NCBI GenBank assembly: GCA_030615175.1
Contig: JAUWZX010000002.1
Coordinates: 1 to 64,000, forward strand
Reading direction: 5' to 3'
DNA length: 64,000 nucleotides
Source: Candidatus Parvarchaeota archaeon
GTDB taxonomy: Archaea; Nanobdellota; Nanobdellia; WJKC01
The translations under genes and the position numbers were made by a program. The notes below the pieces were generated by a model, which was not told the origin of the DNA, made no database searches, and saw only the letters and a list, made by a program, of their open reading frames with translations. Within the stretch, counting starts at the first letter, position 1. Every line of letters begins with the position of its first letter. Positions 48,972-56,776 of the stretch are shown one piece after another.

Positions 48972-49925
48972 TTATAATTTAAGCATTCCTTTATTGTAAA
49001 TAAAGTATAAAACAACAAGCATTGCAAGACCAATAACCATGAATTCTAAGTGCATGGTATTAATTGTTAGGGCGCCTACAGTGAATAAATTAATAGGGTC
49101 AAACAAGTTATTCATGCCGAAAATGCCTGAAATCAGTGTTGGCACTAAGAATATGGCAGCAATAATAGTTAATTTAGTTGCAATTGAATTCATCCTATTA
49201 GTAAGCAGTAAGTCACGAAGTGACAAAGCCTCAGACAACTTCTGCTCAAGAGTGTACAACACGTTTAATTCTTCAGAAACTTCAGCGCTTAACTGCCCAA
49301 TCTTGCGCAAATCACCAGACTTCTCAAACACAGCCGGCAACTCCTCATCAATATCAAATAACAATCTCTTAAAGTCATGCAATACTTCCTTAATCCTGGA
49401 CAAGTAACGCCTATTCTTCAACACTAATTGAACAAGGTCGCTTATCTCAATCTTCAGTATTGCAGCACCCTCAACCAGCCTGTCAATGACTTCCTCATGC
49501 CTGTCAATGAGTTTAATACTGCCCTCATGAGCTTCCTGCAATAACCTCCTGAGAATGAATAATTCATTAAAGCCGCGCCTAACCCTGTCATGAACCGTGT
49601 CAGCAACATCATTAATAACTGCCTCGCATGACGAGTAAGAAAAAGTAATTATTAAATTACGCTTAACTAATACAAGGATTGAATCAACACTTAACTTGCC
49701 TTCAAAATCATGAATAACTGGAATCGCAACTGCAAAGAAACCATGAAAACGGAAAACATCATGATTCTTCTGAAAAACATTAAGTAATGCTGATTTAGTT
49801 ATCTTAAACTTCCTGCATAATAAATCAATGCTCTCTAAATTATTCTTGTCAGCATGCACCCATGACCAGCCATAATTCACTAACCTCTTAGCCCCGAACC
49901 GCCCTCCAGAAACAATAATTCTCAT
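48972..49925 (-). CDS. corA: CorA-type magnesium transporter
   Basis: A 317-aa CorA family channel for Mg2+ or related ions. A cytoplasmic alpha/beta domain (about 1-240) with long helices is followed by two transmembrane helices: the first ends in FGMNN, the family GMN selectivity motif (about 269-273), and the second (about 293-310) precedes a Lys-rich cytoplasmic end. Conserved length. Start ATG 49925 well supported (MRIIVSGGRFG). Confidence 0.92.
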   Translation of the reverse strand: MRIIVSGGRFGAKRLVNYGWSWVHADKNNLESIDLLCRKFKITKSALLNVFQKNHDVFRFHGFFAVAIPVIHDFEGKLSVDSILVLVKRNLIITFSYSSCEAVINDVADTVHDRVRRGFNELFILRRLLQEAHEGSIKLIDRHEEVIDRLVEGAAILKIEISDLVQLVLKNRRYLSRIKEVLHDFKRLLFDIDEELPAVFEKSGDLRKIGQLSAEVSEELNVLYTLEQKLSEALSLRDLLLTNRMNSIATKLTIIAAIFLVPTLISGIFGMNNLFDPINLFTVGALTINTMHLEFMVIGLAMLVVLYFIYNKGMLKL

Positions 49926-49947
49926 TAATTAAATAATGATATATTAC

Positions 49948-50082
49948 TCACTTTTTAGTCTTGCTCTTCTTCAAGTCGCGCCAGGACTTAATTCTCTTAT
50001 TACTTAACTCTTCAATATCCATTAACTGCTTCTTCATGCGCTTAATCCATAACTCAATAAACCCATAAGACTCTTCTTCCAT
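49948..50082 (-). CDS. Small basic protein, 44 aa
   Basis: A short frame from ATG 50082 to TGA 49948 encodes 44 residues. Residues 1-22 (MEEESYGFIELWIKRMKKQL) form a likely amphipathic helix, and the rest is basic. It lies between corA and the thioredoxin gene on the same strand. No family recognised; real protein is plausible but not proven. Confidence 0.45.
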   Translation of the reverse strand: MEEESYGFIELWIKRMKKQLMDIEELSNKRIKSWRDLKKSKTKK

Positions 50083-50103
50083 ACTAATGAATAAAGAATT
50101 CTT

Positions 50104-50412
50104 TTACTTTAAATCTTTTGTCAAGGCAGCCATTAACTCTTCTTTATCCTGAATACCAATCAAGCGCTTAACTTCCTTGCCATCCTTTAAGATAATGAAT
50201 GTTGGAATGCTCATTATCTTAAACTCTGATGCTAGAGATGAATTCTTATCAGCATTAACTTTAAAGAATCCCACATCACTTAATTCCACAGACAACTCAT
50301 TAAATACTTGCTCCATAACCCTGCACGGAATACACCAGTCAGCGTAGAAGTCAAGAATAACTGTACCAGCAACAGGGTAAGCATCACCATCAATTAATTC
50401 CTCAACCATCAA
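50104..50412 (-). CDS. trxA: Thioredoxin-like protein
   Basis: A 102-aa thioredoxin. ILDFYADWCIPCRVMEQVF carries the active site WCIPC (about 26-30, instead of the usual WCGPC), and the cis-Pro loop is SIPTFIILKDG (about 68-78). Its genome neighbours, NrdG and the anaerobic ribonucleotide reductase, suggest it could supply reducing power there, though class III reductases commonly use formate or thioredoxin. 71 bp downstream of nrdG on the same strand, likely co-transcribed. Confidence 0.9.
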   Translation of the reverse strand: MMVEELIDGDAYPVAGTVILDFYADWCIPCRVMEQVFNELSVELSDVGFFKVNADKNSSLASEFKIMSIPTFIILKDGKEVKRLIGIQDKEELMAALTKDLK

Positions 50413-50483
50413 ACAAACTTTAGAAATAAAGTAATAAATAAAGTTTTCCCAAAACCAAAACCCTCATTTCCTGTGGAAACCAT

Positions 50484-51188
50484 TTACTCTCCTCTTACTT
50501 CAACTTCCTTAAAATATTTCATTAATGCCTTCCTGAATCTTTCTAATTCACTTAATGAGTAAGTACTCCTATGCCTGTAACTCGGGTCAAGGGTTGGGAA
50601 CTCGCTTCTGAACTGCTGAAGCGCGAACTTGGAAGCGCCTTTAAGCCACTTACCAATACGTAATAAGTCAGATTTTGAATTAATACCTGGAACAACAGTT
50701 GTGCGGAACTCATAATTAACGCCTGAATCAATGATTAACTTAATGCACTTCCTAATATTACTCATGCTTAATTTAACGCCGCCAATTGCTTTTGAATAAT
50801 TCTCTGGCGAAGCCTTAACATCCATTGCAATGTAGTCAAGGAGTTTATTATCCAATAATTTTGTCAAGAGTTCAGGATTAGTGCCATTAGTGTCAAGCTT
50901 GACTTTTAAACCCATTCTTTTTACTTTCCTAATAAAAGGCAGGATTTCAGAATGGATTGTTGGCTCACCGCCAGTAATCACTAAAGCATCAATAAACTCC
51001 TTACGCGACTTTAAGAATTTAATGACTTCCTGTTCTTTAATGTCAGGGAGGATTCCCTGATTATTAATTAAGTCAGGGTTTTGACAGTAAGGACAGCGCA
51101 TATTGCACCCACCAACAAAGACTATTGATGAGATAAGTCCAGGGTAATCAATTAAACTAGTCTTCGTAAAGCCATTGAACACGAGCAT
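50484..51188 (-). CDS. nrdG: Anaerobic ribonucleotide reductase activating protein NrdG
   Basis: A 234-aa radical SAM enzyme. GGCNMRCPYC gives the Cx3Cx2C 4Fe-4S site (C28, C32, C35), and ITGGEPT (about 73-79) the SAM-binding GGE motif. It generates the glycyl radical of NrdD by abstracting a hydrogen. Start MLVFNGFTKTSLIDYPG is conserved. The stop of the small glycyl-radical gene is 6 bp upstream, so they are co-transcribed. Confidence 0.94.
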   Translation of the reverse strand: MLVFNGFTKTSLIDYPGLISSIVFVGGCNMRCPYCQNPDLINNQGILPDIKEQEVIKFLKSRKEFIDALVITGGEPTIHSEILPFIRKVKRMGLKVKLDTNGTNPELLTKLLDNKLLDYIAMDVKASPENYSKAIGGVKLSMSNIRKCIKLIIDSGVNYEFRTTVVPGINSKSDLLRIGKWLKGASKFALQQFRSEFPTLDPSYRHRSTYSLSELERFRKALMKYFKEVEVRGE

Positions 51189-51194
51189 TATAAA

Positions 51195-51380
51195 TTACTC
51201 TTCTTTTGCACAGGACTCTTGTCCTTGCGCTTCAAAACGCAGTCTTGAGGGCTTCACATCAAACTTTTTTCTATCCTTATACTCTGACTGCTTGCCTTCA
51301 TTCCAGTTCCCAAGTGGTCTTAAGTAACCTGTAATTCTTGAGAAAACCTCGCACTTCTTGCCGCAGACTTCGTCACTCAA
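51195..51380 (-). CDS. Separate glycyl-radical domain of anaerobic ribonucleotide reductase
   Basis: A 61-aa frame that holds the C-terminal end of NrdD. VCGKKCEVFSRITGYLRPLG (about 5-24, quoted without flanks) contains the radical glycine in RITGY and two cysteines of the C-terminal zinc site. The frame begins at TTG 51380, overlaps the end of the main gene by 8 bp, and is shifted +1 relative to it. GGAGGTGAG ends 4 bp before the TTG, like a ribosome-binding site, although it also encodes Gly-Gly-Glu of the upstream gene. Separate translation, a programmed frameshift, or an indel are all possible. Confidence 0.78.
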   Translation of the reverse strand: MSDEVCGKKCEVFSRITGYLRPLGNWNEGKQSEYKDRKKFDVKPSRLRFEAQGQESCAKEE

Positions 51381-53859
51381 TTAACTCACCTCCCTTACTT
51401 GCCTTAACAGGCGTTTTAACAACTTCAACATGCGCTTCCACTGCTCCTGGGAAAGGACATGTAAAGTGCTCCCCAGTAATGTAACCATGAACAGGGCATA
51501 TACTAAAAGTAGGAGTAATATTAAAATAAGGCATCTTGGTATTAAAAGCAATCTTCTTAACCAAGTTCCTGCATGATTCGGCATCAGGCAGTCTCTCGCC
51601 GAGGAATACGTGAAATATTGTGCCGCCAGTGTATAAAGTCTGAATGTCACTCTGATGCCTTAAAGCATAAACAAGGTCTTCAGTCTCGCTTACTGGCATG
51701 TGAGTGGAATTAGTAAGGTAAGGAGCGCCATCACCACCAGCAGTGTAAATATCAGGATGATATTTCTTATCAAGACGTGCAAACCTGTAAGCAGTGCTCT
51801 CAGCAGGCGTTGCCTCAAGATTATACAAGTTATTAGTCTCCACTTGGAACCGCTTAAGCATTTCACGCATAAAGATTAATGTATCAACAGCAAACTGCTT
51901 GCCCTCAGGGCTTACAATGCCCTTGCCAAGAAAGTTAACGCAGGCTTCATTCATACCGCAGACGCCAATAGTTGAGAAGTAATTCCTGAAAGAGCCTAGG
52001 TAAACCTTTGTGTAAGGCATTAAGCCACCCTCTAAATTCTTCCCAATAATCTTGCGCTTAATTTCAAGCGCGTTCCTTGCCAGCAGCATGTAACGCTTTA
52101 ACTCGTCAAAGAATCCAGCCCTGGTCTCGGACTCGTACGCAATCCTGTTAACATTAATGGTTATAACACCAATTGAACCAGTACTGTCACCCATCGCGAA
52201 TGAGTGGCCAGCCCTTCTAACTAACTCCTTCATGTTAAGGTTAAGCCTGCAGCACATTGCTTTTATTGCCTGCGGATCTAAATCACTTCCAATATAATTC
52301 TGAAAGTAAGGACTGCCATACTTAGCTGTTAACTCAAATAATAACAATGCATTCTCAGACTCCCAGTCAAAGTCCTTATAAAGATTATAAGTTGGTATTG
52401 GAAAAGTAAATACTCTTCCTTTAGCGTCGCCGTGAAGCATTATTTCAATGAATGCCTTATTAATTATGTCCATCTCCTTTTGCAACTCACCATAAGTGTA
52501 AGGCATTTTCCTGCCGCCAACAATTGCTTTTTCATCCTTCATTTCAGGAGGGCACACCCAGTCAAAAGTTAAGTTAGAGAAAGGGTACTGCGACCCCCAG
52601 CGTGATGGAATGTTAAGATTATAAATTAATTTCTGCATCTGCTGCTTAACCTTCCTGTATGATAACTTATCAGCCCTGACAAAAGGAGCTAATAAGGTGT
52701 CAACATTTGAAAAAGCCTGCGCCCCGGCAAATTCCATTTGAAGGCAGCCAATAAAGTTAACCATTTGTCCAACAACCACATCCAAGTGCTTTGCAGGATA
52801 AGTGTCAACCTTATTAGGCACGTTGCCGAAACCCATTAATAATAAATTCTTCAGCGACCATCCAGCGCAGTAACCAATGACGCCGCAGCTTAAGTCATGA
52901 ATATGAATGTAGCCCTTAACATGAGCCTCCCTGATTGATGGCATATAAATATTATTTAAAGTGTAATTAGCAATTACTTTACCTGCCGTGTGAAGCATTA
53001 ATCCTGAGAATGAGTAATCAGTGTTGCTGTTCTCCTTAACCCTCCAGTCAATCTTATTCAAGTACTCTGATATTGTATCATTAACGTCAATGAACGCATT
53101 CTTAATCTCCCTAATCTTCTTATGAGTGTCCCTGTAAAGAATGTAAGACTTAGCGGTTGTTACATGACCTGTCTCAATTAATACTTTTTCAACAGTGTCC
53201 TGTATTTCCTCAACTGAAGGAATGCCCCCATCAATATACTTTAATGAAAGCTCTGACTCAACTTTATCAGCCAGCCTCCTTGACAAGTTCTTGTCCTTTC
53301 CTCCAACTGACTCAGCAGCACCCCATATTGCCTCAACTATTTTACTCTTATTGTAAGGAACTATTCTCCCATCACGCTTCCTAATCTTCTTAGGCGGGGC
53401 TAACCTCTGGTTCTTCATCTTTGACAAGTTATCAATCTCGCGCTCAAATGACCTGATGTCGTCAAACATGTGATAAACAGAAGCAAATCTTAAGTAAGCA
53501 ATTTTATCAATGATTTTTAGTTTCTCCATTACTAACTCGCCAATCCTTGATGACTCAATTTCCAAGTCACCGCTATTCATTAATGCTAATTCAACCTCCT
53601 CGCATAATTTCTCAATCCTCTCAAGAGTGATTGGCCTCTTCTCGCATGCCTTAAGAACTCCCTTCTTTAATTTCTCCTTGTTAAACTGTTCTTTTGTTCC
53701 ATTCTTCTTTAAAATCATTAATGAAAGATTCTCAATTCGTTCATAAGTCGTGAACCTTTTATTGCATGAATTACACTCCCGTCTCCTTCTCGCAGAGTTT
53801 TCAGAATCCCTTTTATCAACTACTTTTATTTTATTACTACCACAGTAAGGACACTTCAT
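51373..53859 (-). CDS. nrdD: NrdR-NrdD fusion: anaerobic ribonucleotide reductase with repressor domain
   Basis: An 828-aa protein. Residues 1 to about 150 are a whole NrdR: zinc ribbon CPYC (3-6) and CNSC (29-32) with RRRREC and RFTTYE, then an ATP-cone (about 47-140). A second ATP-cone, typical of NrdD itself, is at about 157-250 (KIRKRDGRIVPYNKSKIVEA). The catalytic domain follows: HDLSCGVIGYCAGWSL includes the thiyl-radical Cys region, and TFSICPVHGYITGEHFTCP is the first half of the zinc site. The protein then stops (SKGGELIE) before the glycyl radical segment, which lies in the next frame. It reduces ribonucleotides without oxygen, activated by NrdG. Confidence 0.92.
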   Translation of the reverse strand: MKCPYCGSNKIKVVDKRDSENSARRRRECNSCNKRFTTYERIENLSLMILKKNGTKEQFNKEKLKKGVLKACEKRPITLERIEKLCEEVELALMNSGDLEIESSRIGELVMEKLKIIDKIAYLRFASVYHMFDDIRSFEREIDNLSKMKNQRLAPPKKIRKRDGRIVPYNKSKIVEAIWGAAESVGGKDKNLSRRLADKVESELSLKYIDGGIPSVEEIQDTVEKVLIETGHVTTAKSYILYRDTHKKIREIKNAFIDVNDTISEYLNKIDWRVKENSNTDYSFSGLMLHTAGKVIANYTLNNIYMPSIREAHVKGYIHIHDLSCGVIGYCAGWSLKNLLLMGFGNVPNKVDTYPAKHLDVVVGQMVNFIGCLQMEFAGAQAFSNVDTLLAPFVRADKLSYRKVKQQMQKLIYNLNIPSRWGSQYPFSNLTFDWVCPPEMKDEKAIVGGRKMPYTYGELQKEMDIINKAFIEIMLHGDAKGRVFTFPIPTYNLYKDFDWESENALLLFELTAKYGSPYFQNYIGSDLDPQAIKAMCCRLNLNMKELVRRAGHSFAMGDSTGSIGVITINVNRIAYESETRAGFFDELKRYMLLARNALEIKRKIIGKNLEGGLMPYTKVYLGSFRNYFSTIGVCGMNEACVNFLGKGIVSPEGKQFAVDTLIFMREMLKRFQVETNNLYNLEATPAESTAYRFARLDKKYHPDIYTAGGDGAPYLTNSTHMPVSETEDLVYALRHQSDIQTLYTGGTIFHVFLGERLPDAESCRNLVKKIAFNTKMPYFNITPTFSICPVHGYITGEHFTCPFPGAVEAHVEVVKTPVKASKGGELIE

Positions 53860-53867
53860 TATTACCC

Positions 53868-53884
53868 CTCAAATATATAGTTGG
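53868..53884 (-). promoter_or_regulatory. Weak NrdR-box-like site near the nrdRD start
   Basis: TCAAATATATAGTTGG matches about 10 of 16 positions of the NrdR-box consensus acaCwAtATaTwGtgt, with the core AATATATAG. It lies 9 bp before the fusion gene's ATG. Weaker than the two sites further up. Confidence 0.35.
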
Positions 53885-53901
53885 AATTCATTCCCAACAC
53901 C

Positions 53902-53922
53902 TCTGAAATTGAAAATTTCAGA
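53902..53922. repeat. Inverted repeat in the nrdRD leader
   Basis: TCTGAAATT (53902-53910) and AATTTCAGA (53914-53922) form a perfect 9-bp stem with a GAA loop. It would lie in the 5' leader of the fusion gene's transcript and could act as a regulator or structure. Confidence 0.7.
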
Positions 53923-53943
53923 TGTCTCTAAATCTTGCGATAA

Positions 53944-53959
53944 ACACAACATATGGTGG
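53944..53959. promoter_or_regulatory. NrdR-box-like site 2
   Basis: ACACAACATATGGTGG matches 13 of 16 positions of the NrdR-box consensus acaCwAtATaTwGtgt. It lies 32 bp from site 3, about three helical turns, the spacing typical of tandem NrdR sites. It falls in the predicted transcribed leader of the fusion gene. Confidence 0.6.
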
Positions 53960-53975
53960 TCTTACTTACGTGCAA

Positions 53976-53993
53976 CCACAACATATAGTTAGT
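53976..53993. promoter_or_regulatory. NrdR-box-like site 3, at the predicted transcription start
   Basis: CCACAACATATAGTTAGT matches about 12 of 16 NrdR-box positions and shares ACAACATAT with site 2. It overlaps the place where transcription would start (about 20-28 bp below the TATA box), so binding there could block the promoter. Confidence 0.6.
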
Positions 53994-54005
53994 AAAACCT
54001 ACAGC

Positions 54006-54013
54006 TTTATAAA
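54006..54013 (-). promoter_or_regulatory. TATA box of the nrdRD operon
   Basis: TTTATAAA, read on the minus strand, with a further AT-rich stretch upstream. Expected start is near 53980-53985, at NrdR-box site 3, leaving a leader of about 120 nt before ATG 53859. This is longer than for most genes here. Confidence 0.55.
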
Positions 54014-54084
54014 CATTATATAATAGAGAATATATATTTTAGGACATAATTAAACTTTTATAAAGGTTTTTTGAAATCAAATTT

Positions 54085-54114
54085 CACGTTCCAAAACACG
54101 TGTTCTGCAACGTG
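54085..54114. repeat. CACGT palindrome cluster
   Basis: CACGTT at 54085-54090 and AACGTG at 54109-54114 flank a perfect 10-bp palindrome, AACACGTGTT (54095-54104). The three CACGT-type cores lie 70 bp upstream of the TATA box of the HTH-isc operon. Could be an operator for that regulator or for another protein. Together with the sites above, it explains much of the gene-free span 53860-54200. Confidence 0.55.
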
Positions 54115-54153
54115 TCCCATAAACTATGTCACTGCTGAATGACAAAGAAAGTG

Positions 54154-54177
54154 AAGGTTGCCCGAAGGATTTATAAA
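54154..54177 (+). promoter_or_regulatory. Promoter of the HTH-iscS-iscU operon
   Basis: TTTATAAA at 54170-54177 lies 24-31 bp before ATG 54201, preceded by CCGAAGGA as BRE. GGTTGC and the following purine-rich element resemble the TFB promoter (GGTTGCGAAAGG). A leaderless transcript is likely. Confidence 0.6.
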
Positions 54178-54200
54178 CAACTTAACAATAGTTAATTACT

Positions 54201-54551
54201 ATGATTTTGCCTCAGGAGCTTGAAGTCTGGTACGTGTTGCCTGCTATTCGCAAGGAATTGGCAAGGAATCTCGTGGCTTTAGGCCTCAAGCAGAAGGGAG
54301 TGGCTGAAATACTTGACGTGACTGAAGCATGCATTAGTAATTACTTTAAATCAAAGAGGGCGATGGAAATCAAATTTAATAATAATATCAAATTATTAAT
54401 TCATGATTCTGCTTCAAGACTATTTAAAGGAGAATCATGCTTTATTAAGGAGGTTCAAAAGATTTGCAATGCTTTTAAAGAAGGAAAGCACTTATGCTCT
54501 TTGCATAAAAAATTTGGCAATGTGTGCGGGTGCAGGGGGTGCTTAACATGA
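54201..54551 (+). CDS. HTH regulator with C-terminal cysteine cluster (likely Fe-S responsive)
   Basis: A 116-aa protein. An XRE-like helix-turn-helix spans about 16-53 (RKELARNLVALGLKQKGVAE; VTEACISNYFKS). The C-terminal region has five cysteines, CSLHKKFGNVCGCRGC with one more at CFIKE and CNAFK, spaced like an Fe-S or metal site. Its stop overlaps the iscS start by 4 bp, so it is translationally coupled to Fe-S assembly genes. A role as a regulator of that operon is inferred from position and the cysteines. Confidence 0.7.
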   Translation: MILPQELEVWYVLPAIRKELARNLVALGLKQKGVAEILDVTEACISNYFKSKRAMEIKFNNNIKLLIHDSASRLFKGESCFIKEVQKICNAFKEGKHLCSLHKKFGNVCGCRGCLT

Positions 54552-55678
54552 AAGCATACTTTGACCATGGCGCAACAACGCCTGTTGACCCCTTAGTTCT
54601 TAAGGCAATGAAGCCTTACTTTTCCTTGAAGTTCGGCAACGCCTCATCAATTCATGAATTTGGCAGGGAAACGCATGAAGCGCTTGACCAGGCAAGAAAG
54701 GTTATTGCTGACTCTATCGGCGCTGAACCTTCAGAGATTATTTTCACTTCAGGAGGCACTGAAAGTAATAACCTAGCTATTAAGGGCTTGGCGCAAGCCA
54801 AGGGCAGCGGTCACATAATTACAAGCAAAATAGAGCATCACGCAGTCTTAATGACTTGTAAATACCTGGAGAAACAAGGCTTTAAAGTCACTTACCTGCC
54901 AGTTGATAATGAAGGCTTTGTTAATGCTTCTGATTTGAAGAAGGCGATGACTAAGAATACAATACTCGTTACAGTAATGCATGCTAATAATGAGATTGGC
55001 ACAGTAGAACCTATTGATGAACTAGCGCGCATCGCCCATGAAGGAGGCGCTTTGTTTCACACAGACGCTGTCCAGTCATTCACTAAAATACCTATTAATG
55101 TCAAGGAAATGAATCTTGACTTAGTCAGCCTGTCTGCTCATAAAATTCACGGCCCTAAGGGAGTCGGCGCTTTGTACGTGCGCAAGGGACTTAGGATTCA
55201 GAAGCAATTAGAAGGCGGAGTGCATGAGTTTAATTTAAGGGCTGGAACTGAAAACATTCCAGGAATTGTCGGCTTCGCAAAGGCAGTTAAACTAGCAAAG
55301 CCAGAACATGTAGTTTACATGACTGAACTAAGAGATAAAATCATTAATGAACTGCTTAAAATCCCTGGCACGCGCTTCAACGGCGCAAAGAAAAAGCGCT
55401 TATGCAATAACATTAATATTTCACTCATGGGTGTTGAAGGCGAATCAATACTTCTCGGTCTTGACGCCTTGGGAATCGCAGTCTCAACCGGCAGCGCCTG
55501 CTCGTCCAAGAATTTAAAGGCAAGTCACGTGCTCACAGCTATTGGCAGTAAACCTGAAGAAAGCCATGGCAGCATTAGGATTACGCTTGGCAGGGAGAAC
55601 ACTCGTGAAGAGGTTGATTACTTAATTAAGAATATTGTCAAGACTGTTAAGCGATTTAAGGAGATGAACTCGCTATGA
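54548..55678 (+). CDS. iscS: Cysteine desulfurase IscS/NifS
   Basis: A 376-aa PLP enzyme that releases sulfur from cysteine. The start is MKAYFDHGATTPVDP. The PLP lysine is in SAHKIHGPKGVGALYV (about 200) and the active-site cysteine in STGSACSSKNLKASHV (about 322). Also EIIFTSGGTESNN and HANNEIGT as PLP-binding segments. Group I type by the SACSS loop. Linked to IscU by a 4-bp overlap (ATGA). Confidence 0.95.
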   Translation: MKAYFDHGATTPVDPLVLKAMKPYFSLKFGNASSIHEFGRETHEALDQARKVIADSIGAEPSEIIFTSGGTESNNLAIKGLAQAKGSGHIITSKIEHHAVLMTCKYLEKQGFKVTYLPVDNEGFVNASDLKKAMTKNTILVTVMHANNEIGTVEPIDELARIAHEGGALFHTDAVQSFTKIPINVKEMNLDLVSLSAHKIHGPKGVGALYVRKGLRIQKQLEGGVHEFNLRAGTENIPGIVGFAKAVKLAKPEHVVYMTELRDKIINELLKIPGTRFNGAKKKRLCNNINISLMGVEGESILLGLDALGIAVSTGSACSSKNLKASHVLTAIGSKPEESHGSIRITLGRENTREEVDYLIKNIVKTVKRFKEMNSL

Positions 55679-56058
55679 ACAATTCGCTTCATTACTCTAA
55701 GAAAGTGATTGAACACTTTAATAATCCGCGCAACATGGGCGAGATTAAAAACCCTGACGGCGTTGGCAAGACGGGCTCACCAGTCTGCGGTGATGTAATG
55801 AAAGTATTCATTAAAGTAAAGGATAACAGGATTACTGATATTAAGTTCAAGACTTTAGGTTGCGCGGCAGCTATTGCTTCATCCAGCATGCTTACTGAAC
55901 TCGCTAAGGGCAGGACATTAAATGAAGCTGAGAAAATTACTCGCATGGATATTGTAAAAGCCTTAGGAGGACTGCCTCCTATAAAGATTCACTGCTCAGT
56001 CCTGGCTCAGGATGCCTTAAAGGAAGCAATTAAGGATTATAAGAATAAAAAAGAGTGA
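55675..56058 (+). CDS. iscU: Fe-S cluster scaffold IscU
   Basis: A 127-aa scaffold protein. The three conserved cysteines are in GSPVCGD, LGCAAAIA and IHCSVLA, with Asp next to the first (CGD), and HFNNPRNMG starts the family pattern. It receives sulfur from IscS and builds 2Fe-2S or 4Fe-4S clusters. Forms an operon with iscS and the HTH gene, ending one base before the convergent gene's stop. Confidence 0.95.
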   Translation: MNNSLHYSKKVIEHFNNPRNMGEIKNPDGVGKTGSPVCGDVMKVFIKVKDNRITDIKFKTLGCAAAIASSSMLTELAKGRTLNEAEKITRMDIVKALGGLPPIKIHCSVLAQDALKEAIKDYKNKKE

Positions 56059-56775
56059 TTAATAAGGTTTTGTTGGCAGACCCCTCTCTTCCCGCCATCT
56101 TGCCTGGTCTTTCAGGAACTCTATTGCCAATTCATATTGTTTCTCACTAATCATATTATTTTTTTCTCCAAACTTGAAAATGTATGGCAGGTAAACTAGC
56201 GGCTTAAATTCAAATCCTTCCTGATTAACCCATTCATCAAATCCTTTATTACCATAAGATACAATGCAGGTTATCTTTTTCGTCCTTAATTTAATATTTT
56301 TGTCCTCACACCATTCCTTAAAAGCATTCCAAACAATCTTACAGCTTCTTCCTGAATTTATTAAGTCCTCTGCAATAATAATATCAAGGCACTCTTTCTC
56401 TTTTGCTATTTCTTTTAATAATTCCTTATCACCTTCTATTCGCTGTCCAAGCCCATAAGCCTTTTCATCTGTTCTCACATAATAATAATGAGTTTCATTT
56501 CCTAATACCCTGCTTAAATTCTCTGCTGGACTCATGCCTGCTGTTGTTGAGCCAAGAACCACATCGTACTGCTCATTTATTACTAATTTCCTCTTCATTA
56601 ATTGCGCTATCTCTTCTTTTTCATCATCATGGCTTATTATTACTCTGCAGTCAGCGTATGTTTGTCCCTGTAATGGTTTTGCAGAGTACTCAAAGTAAGG
56701 ACCTTCCTCTGGCGCAACCATCACCGCACTTATATCTAATAATATTTCTGAAACCCTGTCCTTAATGCTTTTCAT
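56059..56775 (-). CDS. pyrE: Orotate phosphoribosyltransferase-like protein (PyrE type)
   Basis: A 238-aa phosphoribosyltransferase. IIIAEDLINSGRSCKIVWNA (split at about 140-158) is the PRPP-binding motif, and YDVVLGSTTAGMSPAENLSR (about 68-87, in two parts) resembles the family's substrate-binding loop. ATG 56775 is chosen (MKSIKDRVSEILLD); it lies 1 bp after the pyrF stop, whereas the longer frame to 56871 overlaps it. Converts orotate to OMP in pyrimidine synthesis, consistent with the pyrF neighbour. Longer than typical 180-200-aa PyrE. Confidence 0.75.
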   Translation of the reverse strand: MKSIKDRVSEILLDISAVMVAPEEGPYFEYSAKPLQGQTYADCRVIISHDDEKEEIAQLMKRKLVINEQYDVVLGSTTAGMSPAENLSRVLGNETHYYYVRTDEKAYGLGQRIEGDKELLKEIAKEKECLDIIIAEDLINSGRSCKIVWNAFKEWCEDKNIKLRTKKITCIVSYGNKGFDEWVNQEGFEFKPLVYLPYIFKFGEKNNMISEKQYELAIEFLKDQARWREERGLPTKPY

Positions 56776-56776
56776 T

